A stretch of DNA of 12,516 bases from Phycisphaerales bacterium (GTDB lineage Bacteria > Planctomycetota > Phycisphaerae > Phycisphaerales > UBA1924). Shown in pieces: positions 7,983-12,516 of the stretch. Position 1 is the first letter of the stretch. Every line of letters starts with the position of its first letter. The stretch covers positions 1 to 12,516 of the forward strand of contig JARGNC010000064.1 in assembly GCA_029212425.1 (NCBI GenBank), in the 5' to 3' direction. The translations under genes were made by a program, and so were the position numbers. The notes beneath the pieces were generated by a model. It had not been told where the DNA came from. It ran no database searches and was given only the letters and a program-made list of their open reading frames with translations.

Positions 7983-8071
7983 GTTTTACTACACCTTGAT
8001 GATCAAGTTCGCCCAAGCAGTCATGAATTTCAAACAATTCTTCCTGCAATCAAACCCCCAACGAGCCAAAC

Positions 8072-8401
8072 TCAGTTGGTGCTCGGCGGAGTCCCGTCAG
8101 GCTGCTGCCCAGGGTTGATGTCAATCTCGCCGAAACGCTCTTCATATTGGCGTACCGCGCCACCGATCGACATCGCCAACCGCTTTGCACCCGCCCAGTT
8201 CATCACCACACGCGATCCAACCGAGAACACAACCATCGGAGGCTGACCAGGAGTCTGCATCGGCATGTTCAACCCAAAGTCCATAATCAACTCGTCATGG
8301 GTATTGGATGTACGAATTGTGTTCGCGTAAGTCGTGTTCATCTTCGACTCGTCAATACGAAGTTGAACCTGCTGCTGCTGTTGTGGTTGTTGATCAGTCA
8401 T
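8072..8401 (-). CDS. DUF3467 family small protein
   Basis: 109 residues from the ATG at 8401, which has GGAG 9 bases upstream; an earlier in-frame ATG at 8443 lacks such a site and would add residues outside the family core. The protein opens with a Gln-rich stretch (QQPQQQQQ), then shows the DUF3467 pattern: YANTIRTSNTHDELIMDFG (25-43), a VGSRVVMNWAGAKRLA segment, and RQYEERFGEI near the end, finishing in a Pro-rich tail. It is soluble and cytoplasmic with no signal. The function of DUF3467 is unknown. It lies 75 bases downstream of tRNA-Leu on the same strand with no clear terminator between, so it may be read through from the tRNA promoter. A terminator lies about 90 bases after its stop. 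Confidence 0.85.
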   Translation of the reverse strand: MTDQQPQQQQQVQLRIDESKMNTTYANTIRTSNTHDELIMDFGLNMPMQTPGQPPMVVFSVGSRVVMNWAGAKRLAMSIGGAVRQYEERFGEIDINPGQQPDGTPPSTN

Positions 8402-8476
8402 TTCGGATAACTCCGGTCTTTTTTGGCATGTATGGGAAGTCACTCATATTCGTGGGATCAACCCAAGAACAAGCAA

Positions 8477-8560
8477 TGCCGGGGGGGGGAATCGAACCCC
8501 CACTCTGTTTCCAGAAGCGGATTTTGAATCCGCCGCGTCTACCAATTCCGCCACCTCGGC
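8477..8560 (-). tRNA. tRNA-Leu (anticodon CAA)
   Basis: 84 bases, from G1 at 8560 to the discriminator A at 8477. The anticodon stem GCGGA/TCCGC encloses the loop TTCAAAA, giving anticodon CAA (8526-8524), which reads UUG. A long variable arm with stem TCTG/CAGA and loop GAAA marks a class II tRNA, as expected for leucine. The T-arm is GGGGG-TTCGATT-CCCCC. The acceptor stem pairs at six of seven positions; A5 (8556) faces C68 (8482), a mismatch where U68 would be usual. CCA is not encoded (the discriminator is followed by TTG), so it must be added enzymatically. The mismatch sits in a run of nine G on the plus strand (8481-8489). Confidence 0.95.
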
Positions 8561-8570
8561 TGTGGTCCCG

Positions 8571-8576
8571 ATATTA
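8571..8576 (-). promoter_or_regulatory. Candidate -10 box of the tRNA-Leu gene
   Basis: The minus strand reads TAATAT, ending 10 bases before the first base of the tRNA, so transcription would start only a few bases ahead of the mature 5' end, as is usual for single tRNA genes. I see no good -35 hexamer at the expected distance, so this is tentative. Confidence 0.35.
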
Positions 8577-8667
8577 GACACCAAATCCGTCCGTATCCGC
8601 TCCCAATCACACTTTCAATCATCAAGTTTCAACCCTCCCCAGCCGATATCCGGTCTACCATATCTCT

Positions 8668-8688
8668 CCTGCTGAACAGTTCAGCAGG
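8668..8688. promoter_or_regulatory. Perfect 21-base palindrome upstream of tig, candidate operator
   Basis: CCTGCTGAAC, a central A (8678), then GTTCAGCAGG: a perfect 10-base inverted repeat with one base in the middle. No T run follows on either strand, so it is not an intrinsic terminator. It lies between the divergent tRNA-Leu and tig genes, 115 bases before the tig start. The form, two arms with almost no spacer, suits a dimeric DNA-binding regulator; as RNA it could form an 8-base stem with loop ACAGT. The regulator is unknown. Confidence 0.5.
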
Positions 8689-8783
8689 GTCGGACCGGGT
8701 CGCAGGCGTGCGCTGGCGGTCCCGACAGCAGCCCCGCACGCATCAACACCTCAAACTCCTGGTGCACTACCAGGTGAAGGTGT
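8689..8783 (+). ncRNA. Structured leader region of tig, possible RNA element
   Basis: Several complementary segments follow one another. GTCGGACC (8689-8696) can pair with GGTCCCGAC (8718-8726) with one bulge. GCGTGCG (8706-8712) can pair with CGCACGC (8735-8741), extended by CTG/CAG (8713-8715 with 8729-8731). These two helices cross, so they are either alternatives or a pseudoknot. Then ACACCT (8746-8751) pairs with AGGTGT (8778-8783) around an inner stem CCTGGT/ACCAGG (8758-8763 with 8769-8774, loop GCACT). The last hairpin ends 7 bases before the AAGG binding site of tig. It fits no RNA family I know; transcription of the region is assumed, not seen. Confidence 0.35.
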
Positions 8784-8802
8784 CACAAAAAAGGCAATCA
8801 AT

Positions 8803-10146
8803 ATGTCAAACACCGTCAAAATCGAAGATGCGGGCCCTTGCCGCAAGAAGATCTCCATCGATGTCCCAGCGACCAAGGTCGACGAAGCGATGGAGAACGC
8901 TTTCGCAGCCGTCGCACACGAAGCCGCAATCCCAGGATTCCGCAAAGGACGCGCACCACGCCGTCTCGTTGAAAAACGCTTTGGGAACTATGTCATCGAC
9001 GAAACCCGCTCACGCCTTTGCGCTTCCGCATACCAAGAAGCCGTCGAAGAAAACGAACTCAAAGTCCTCGGCCACCCACCCGCTGAATACTTCGAAGACA
9101 TCGAAATCGAAGCAGGAAACCCAGTCCACATCGAAGTGGAAGTAGAAGTCATGCCAGAGTTCGACCTCCCAGAACTCAATGGCATCGAAGTCCTCAAGCC
9201 AGAAGCAACCCTTCCAGATGGCATCGTCGACGAAGAAATCAAAAAAATCGCCATCAATGAAGGCGACCTCGACGAGCAAGACAAGTCCGCAAAGGGCAAC
9301 TACCTCACTGGTAAAGCCGTCATGGTCGACGCCGAAGGCACCGAGCACTACAACATCGACGGCGCTGTCATCCAAATCCCAGAAGAAGGCGACGAAGGCA
9401 TGGTCCTCGGCGTCATCGTCCCAGACTTCACCAAGCAAGTCAAAACACCAAACGAAGGCGACACCGTCACCATCAAGGTCAAAGGACCTGAAAACCACGA
9501 AGTCGAAGCACTCCGCGGAAAAGACCTCACCGTCACCTTCGAAGTCACCAAAATCTACGCCATCGTCCCAGCACCAATGGCAGACATCGTCGCCAAATAC
9601 GGCTTCGCTTCCGAAGACCAACTCCGAGAAATGGTCACCTCAAGACTTGAGCAACGCGCCGCAGCACAGCAGCAAGGCGTCATGCGTCAGCAGGTTCTCA
9701 AATACCTCAGTGAAAACATCGAGTTCGAACTCCCAGCAGGACTCACCGCACAACAAGCCGCCCGTTCACTCGAGCGTCAACGCATGGAACTCATGTACCG
9801 CGGCGTAGACCCAACCGAGATCGAGCAAAACATGGCACAGCTCCGCAGCGCATCCGCCGCACGAGCAACCGCCGAACTCAAGCAGTTCTTCATCATGAAC
9901 AAGATCGCTGAATCTCTCGAAGTCCAAATCGAGGAAGCCGAGATCAACGCCCAGATCGTCCAGATGGCAATGCAGCAAGGCAAACGCCCAGAACAACTCC
10001 GTGACGAACTCATCAAGTCGGGACAAGCCCAAGCCCTCGTTCAGCAAGTCCGCGAGCACAAAACAGTCGACAAGATCCTCGAAGATGCGAAGATCGAAGA
10101 AGTCACCGCAGACGAGTTCAACGAGAAGTTCAAAGACGCTGAATAA
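8803..10146 (+). CDS. tig: Trigger factor, ribosome-associated chaperone
   Basis: 447 residues, the usual trigger factor length. The N-terminal ribosome-binding domain (1-about 120) carries the signature loop GFRKGRAPRR (45-54), which docks at the ribosomal exit tunnel. The middle, about 150-252, aligns by position with the FKBP-type peptidyl-prolyl isomerase domain but is degenerate: where a typical protein has a PGFE-x-x-L-x-G stretch, this one reads VIVPDFTKQVKTPNEGD. Isomerase activity is therefore doubtful. The C-terminal chaperone domain (about 255-447) is long, helical and Gln-rich as usual. The ATG at 8803 follows a modest AAGG (8791-8794). The gene is not followed by clpP or clpX, its common neighbours; an intrinsic terminator closes it as a single-gene unit. 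Its leader looks structured. Confidence 0.93.
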   Translation: MSNTVKIEDAGPCRKKISIDVPATKVDEAMENAFAAVAHEAAIPGFRKGRAPRRLVEKRFGNYVIDETRSRLCASAYQEAVEENELKVLGHPPAEYFEDIEIEAGNPVHIEVEVEVMPEFDLPELNGIEVLKPEATLPDGIVDEEIKKIAINEGDLDEQDKSAKGNYLTGKAVMVDAEGTEHYNIDGAVIQIPEEGDEGMVLGVIVPDFTKQVKTPNEGDTVTIKVKGPENHEVEALRGKDLTVTFEVTKIYAIVPAPMADIVAKYGFASEDQLREMVTSRLEQRAAAQQQGVMRQQVLKYLSENIEFELPAGLTAQQAARSLERQRMELMYRGVDPTEIEQNMAQLRSASAARATAELKQFFIMNKIAESLEVQIEEAEINAQIVQMAMQQGKRPEQLRDELIKSGQAQALVQQVREHKTVDKILEDAKIEEVTADEFNEKFKDAE

Positions 10147-10170
10147 CCCTGCCAGCACACGAAATCCCAC

Positions 10171-10201
10171 AGAACCCGGTCAAAAGGCCGGGTTCTTTTT
10201 T
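10171..10201 (+). terminator. Intrinsic terminator of tig
   Basis: AGAACCCGG (10171-10179) and CCGGGTTCT (10188-10196) form a perfect 9-base stem with loop TCAAAAGG, followed by six T (10196-10201). It begins 25 bases after the tig stop. Confidence 0.92.
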
Positions 10202-10254
10202 GTCCCGCGCCTAAGATCAAATCCCAAAGAATCTCAAACATGAGGAACCAAACA

Positions 10255-11409
10255 ATGACCACCGCACCAACCCATGCCAAAGGCCTCGAAGGCGTCATCG
10301 CAGGCGAAACCGAAATCTGCAATGTCGAACAAACCTCACTCATCTACCGCGGCTACGAAATCGCGGACCTCGCCGCCAACGCGACATTCGAAGAAGTCGC
10401 CTACCTCCTCCTCGTCGGCGATAAACCAACCGCCGACCAACTCGCATCCTTCAATTCCGATCTCGTCGCCGAGCGTTCACTCCCACAACCAGTCGTCGAG
10501 TTCCTCAAAACCTCAGGCGACCTCGTCAACAACCAGTACGCCGTCCCGATGGACATCCTGCGTACCGCCGTCTCCATCCAAGCCCACGTCGATGCGGACT
10601 GTCAAGACAACGCACCAGAAGCCAACCTCCGCAAAGCCAAGCGCCTCCTCGCCAAGATCCCGACCATCATCGGACACATGCAAAACAGCATTGAAGGCAA
10701 AGACTTCGTCGCTCCCCGCGATGACCTCTCGCACTCCGCCAACCTCCTCTACATGATGACCGGCGAAGAGCCAACCCCAGAAGCCGAGAAGGTTATGGAT
10801 GTCTCCCTCGTCCTCTACGCTGAGCACGACTACAACGCATCCACCTTCACCTCCCGCGTCATCACCGGAACCCTCGCCGATATGCACGGCGGAGTCACCG
10901 GCGCCATCGCCGCACTCAAAGGCAAACTCCACGGCGGTGCAAACGAAGCCGCGATGGACATGCTCTCCGACATCCGCAACGACATCGGACCAGAAAACGA
11001 CACCGCCAAAATCACAGACTGGATGCACAAAGCATTCGCCGAAAAACGCAAACTCATGGGATTCGGTCACCGCGTTTACAAAAACGGCGACCACCGCGCC
11101 CCGATCCTCCACAACCTCGGACGCAAAGCCGCCGAAGCACGCGGACCAGAGTTCGTCAAACTCTTTGACCTCGGAGAAACCGTCCAGAAGATCATGGAAG
11201 ACGAGAAGACCATCTACCCAAATGTCGACTTCCCCTGCGGCATGACCTACTTCACAATGGGAATCCCAGTCCCGCAATACACCCCGATCTTCGTCGCTTC
11301 CCGAATCACCGGATGGTGTGCCCATATCATGGAACAACACGCCAACAACCGCCTCATCCGACCACGCGTCGCCTATACCGGACCAGCTCTCCGCAACTGG
11401 AACGACTAA
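10255..11409 (+). CDS. gltA: Citrate synthase
   Basis: 384 residues. It condenses oxaloacetate and acetyl-CoA to citrate, the entry step of the TCA cycle. The catalytic triad is in place: His226 (LHGGANEA), His272 (GFGHRVYK) and Asp325 (NVDFPCG). The substrate-binding motif HDYNAST begins at His191 and the C-terminal Arg motif RPRVAYTGP is present. The length matches the shorter dimeric citrate synthase type rather than the roughly 430-residue hexameric form. The 2-methylcitrate synthases share this shape, so some propionyl-CoA use cannot be excluded. The start at 10255 is chosen because GAGGA (10242-10246) lies 8 bases upstream; an ATG at 10240 contains that site and would add only MRNQT. 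It sits between the tig terminator and its own terminator, so it is probably monocistronic. Confidence 0.93.
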   Translation: MTTAPTHAKGLEGVIAGETEICNVEQTSLIYRGYEIADLAANATFEEVAYLLLVGDKPTADQLASFNSDLVAERSLPQPVVEFLKTSGDLVNNQYAVPMDILRTAVSIQAHVDADCQDNAPEANLRKAKRLLAKIPTIIGHMQNSIEGKDFVAPRDDLSHSANLLYMMTGEEPTPEAEKVMDVSLVLYAEHDYNASTFTSRVITGTLADMHGGVTGAIAALKGKLHGGANEAAMDMLSDIRNDIGPENDTAKITDWMHKAFAEKRKLMGFGHRVYKNGDHRAPILHNLGRKAAEARGPEFVKLFDLGETVQKIMEDEKTIYPNVDFPCGMTYFTMGIPVPQYTPIFVASRITGWCAHIMEQHANNRLIRPRVAYTGPALRNWND

Positions 11410-11431
11410 AATCCCAATCAATTCCAACGCC

Positions 11432-11462
11432 AAAGAGCCCGTGCAACAGCGCGGGCTCTTTT
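11432..11462 (+). terminator. Intrinsic terminator of gltA
   Basis: AAAGAGCCCG (11432-11441) pairs with CGGGCTCTTT (11452-11461) over 10 bases, with loop TGCAACAGCG. The T tract, TTTT, overlaps the end of the stem. It lies 22 bases after the gltA stop. Confidence 0.88.
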
Positions 11463-11502
11463 CCGATAAAGTACTCCAAGCACACGCCATCCCGGAGCCA
11501 CC

Positions 11503-12168
11503 ATGATCCAGTTCAACTGCGACAAATGCGACATGCTCATCGAACTCGATGACGACCAAGCAGGCACCAAGCACGAGTGCCTCAACTGCGGCGACATCAA
11601 CCGTGTCCCAAACCCGCACAACGCTGATGTCCAACCACCTGAACCGAACGATCCCGTCGATTCCAAAAAGATCGACCGTGCCGCCAAAGCCGGATACCCC
11701 GCAGACTTTGGTCCTGAAACCAGAGTATTGAAGGTCCGTCGCTGCTGGTTCAGATCTCGAGCGATCCGCTTCTCACTCACCGCCCTTATCGTCGTCGCAT
11801 CTCTGGTCGGTCTTCTCTGGACAAAACTCGGAGATCACGGCATGATGTACTACATCCTCTTCGGACTCCTCACAGTGGGGGGGATCGCCCTCCTCATCTG
11901 GTGGTGGATCGACCGCTTGACCGCATCATTCGAAATCACCACCAAACGCACCATCATGCACCGAGGATTCTTCTCCAAATCATCCTCCGAAGTCGTCCAC
12001 GACAACATCCGCAACATCCAAGTCGACCAAACCTTTCTCCAACGCATGACCAATGTAGGGAGAATCGGAATCTCCTCCTCAGGACAAGACGGCGTCGAAA
12101 TCCAAGTCAATCACCTCCCCAACCCCGATCAACTCAAACAGATCATCGACCTCTACCGTCCGATCTAA
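11503..12168 (+). CDS. Zinc-ribbon and bacterial PH-domain membrane protein
   Basis: 221 residues. The N-terminus is a Cys4 zinc ribbon (Cys6, Cys9, Cys26, Cys29) in the form IQFNCDKC...AGTKHECLNCG, a short ribbon often placed at the start of planctomycete membrane proteins. A polar linker (about 35-75, Pro/Asp-rich) follows. Two membrane helices lie at about 88-106 and 116-136. The C-terminal part (about 137-221) resembles the bacterial PH-like domain of YdbS/YdbT proteins (DUF304): FEITTKRTIMHRGFFSKSS, then VVHDNIRNIQVDQ, then RIGISSSG. Those domains fold on the membrane face; their ligand is unknown. GGAG lies 5 bases before the ATG. The gltA terminator separates it from the preceding gene, and a GATAAAGT sequence at 11465-11472 could be its -10 box. 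No enzymatic motif is seen. Confidence 0.8.
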   Translation: MIQFNCDKCDMLIELDDDQAGTKHECLNCGDINRVPNPHNADVQPPEPNDPVDSKKIDRAAKAGYPADFGPETRVLKVRRCWFRSRAIRFSLTALIVVASLVGLLWTKLGDHGMMYYILFGLLTVGGIALLIWWWIDRLTASFEITTKRTIMHRGFFSKSSSEVVHDNIRNIQVDQTFLQRMTNVGRIGISSSGQDGVEIQVNHLPNPDQLKQIIDLYRPI

Positions 12169-12220
12169 AGAATCTCGAAAACTCCCACACCAACACCAAA
12201 CCAAGCCACCCAAAAGCAGA

Positions 12221-12226
12221 TACAAT
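12221..12226 (+). promoter_or_regulatory. Candidate -10 box immediately ahead of the last gene
   Basis: TACAAT (five of six matches to TATAAT) ends 6 bases before the ATG at 12233, so transcription would begin at or next to the start codon. No Shine-Dalgarno sequence is visible there, and no good -35 hexamer either. Confidence 0.3.
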
Positions 12227-12232
12227 CCACCC

Positions 12233-12516
12233 ATGCTCTGGCTCCAAAAACTCCGTCTCCGCGTGTTCGCAGTTCTGGTCGCATTGACCCTCGCCGTCAT
12301 CGGGGTAGTCGGTCTGTTCTCAGTCCCTGTCCTCCCAGCAATCGGCGTCGCCCTCGTCGCCGCTTACTCAATGGTCAACTCAATGACCTCAAAACTCTCC
12401 GTCATCACCTGCGCCGGATGCGGCACAGACCTCTCAAGCACCTCCACAAACACCTACGGCATCACCTGCCCATCCTGCGGCACAACCACCCAGCCCTACA
12501 ACCACGCAGACAACGC
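12233..12516 (+). CDS. Small membrane protein with zinc ribbon (partial)
   Basis: The first 94 codons; the frame is still open at the right edge. A basic start (MLWLQKLRLR) is followed by two hydrophobic segments at about 11-30 and 31-48, probably a helical hairpin in the membrane. Then a Cys4 zinc ribbon: CAGC and CPSC, each CxxC pair followed by Gly, separated by a Ser/Thr-rich loop of 15 residues. Function unknown. Codon use, with C-ending codons predominant, is like tig and gltA, which supports a real gene. No ribosome binding site precedes the ATG at 12233 and no earlier in-frame start exists nearby. It follows the zinc-ribbon/PH protein by 64 bases on the same strand; both combine membrane spans with a ribbon, which may mean related jobs. 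Confidence 0.6.
   Translation, partial: MLWLQKLRLRVFAVLVALTLAVIGVVGLFSVPVLPAIGVALVAAYSMVNSMTSKLSVITCAGCGTDLSSTSTNTYGITCPSCGTTTQPYNHADN

Noticed and set aside
7162..8118. 318-codon plus-strand frame opposite moxR
   Set aside because: It is antisense to a certain moxR gene and runs through the intrinsic terminator; it has no domain and is Arg/His/Asn-rich.
8402..8443. Longer N-terminus for the DUF3467 protein starting at 8443
   Set aside because: The extra 14 residues fall outside the family core, and the ATG at 8401 has GGAG 9 bases upstream.
8668..8688. LexA/SOS box reading of the palindrome
   Set aside because: The GAAC and GTTC halves are separated by one base, not the four of the Gram-positive box, and no SOS gene is nearby.
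8697..8745. Possible small SRP RNA: the stretch GGTCCCGACAGCAGCC recalls the AGCAGCC part of 4.5S RNA
   Set aside because: The conserved GGAA-type loop and the symmetric internal loops of helix 8 are missing, and no terminator follows before tig.
9010..9621. 203-codon minus-strand frame rich in Phe, Asp and Val
   Set aside because: It lies wholly inside tig on the opposite strand; its composition mirrors the GAA/GAC/ATC codons of tig.
10513..11634. 373-codon reading frame on the minus strand
   Set aside because: It is antisense to gltA, crosses the gltA terminator and enters the next gene. Its translation is dominated by Val, Asp, Gly and Glu with no recognisable domain, as expected from the complement of C-ending codons.

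Overview
The window most likely comes from a Gram-negative bacterium of the Planctomycetota, possibly class Phycisphaerae. The clues are the MoxR/DUF58/VWA/TPR/BatD gene set, membrane proteins with N-terminal or C-terminal Cys4 zinc ribbons, and a tRNA gene without an encoded CCA. This is inference from family habits; no rRNA is present. It looks like ordinary chromosome: there are no insertion sequences, phage genes, CRISPR arrays or toxin-antitoxin pairs.

Left two thirds (1-7896, minus strand): one long operon of the Bat (Bacteroides aerotolerance-like) type. In transcription order it holds a MoxR AAA+ ATPase, a DUF58 protein with an intact MIDAS motif, a small predicted lipoprotein with one internal membrane span, two membrane-anchored VWA proteins (BatA, BatB), an exported Gln/Glu-rich TPR protein (BatC-like), a BatD-like membrane protein, and the first 50 bases of another secreted protein cut by the window edge. 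Every junction after DUF58 overlaps (ATGA, TGATG or TAGTG), so the set is probably translated as a coupled unit. The likely picture is a cytoplasmic MoxR chaperone-ATPase acting, with DUF58, on an envelope complex of VWA proteins plus periplasmic TPR and beta-rich partners. The physiological role of such complexes is poorly defined.

Middle (7900-8800): an intrinsic terminator on the minus strand isolates the operon from a small DUF3467 gene and from tRNA-Leu(CAA), both also on the minus strand. Then comes a 242-base divergent intergenic region. It holds a -10-like box for the tRNA, a perfect 21-base palindrome, and a sequence rich in inverted repeats just upstream of tig. No stretch of more than 300 bases lacks a gene.

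Right third (8803-12516, plus strand): tig (trigger factor) with an intrinsic terminator, gltA (citrate synthase) with an intrinsic terminator, a zinc-ribbon/bacterial-PH-domain membrane protein, and the start of a second small membrane protein with a zinc ribbon. These are separate transcription units.

The plus strand is C-rich and G-poor on both sides of the divergence, whichever strand is coding. This suggests a replication-strand bias and explains the many long spurious antisense reading frames. The candidates most worth a second look are the two-anchor lipoprotein inside the Bat operon, the structured tig leader with its palindrome, and the mismatched acceptor stem of tRNA-Leu.
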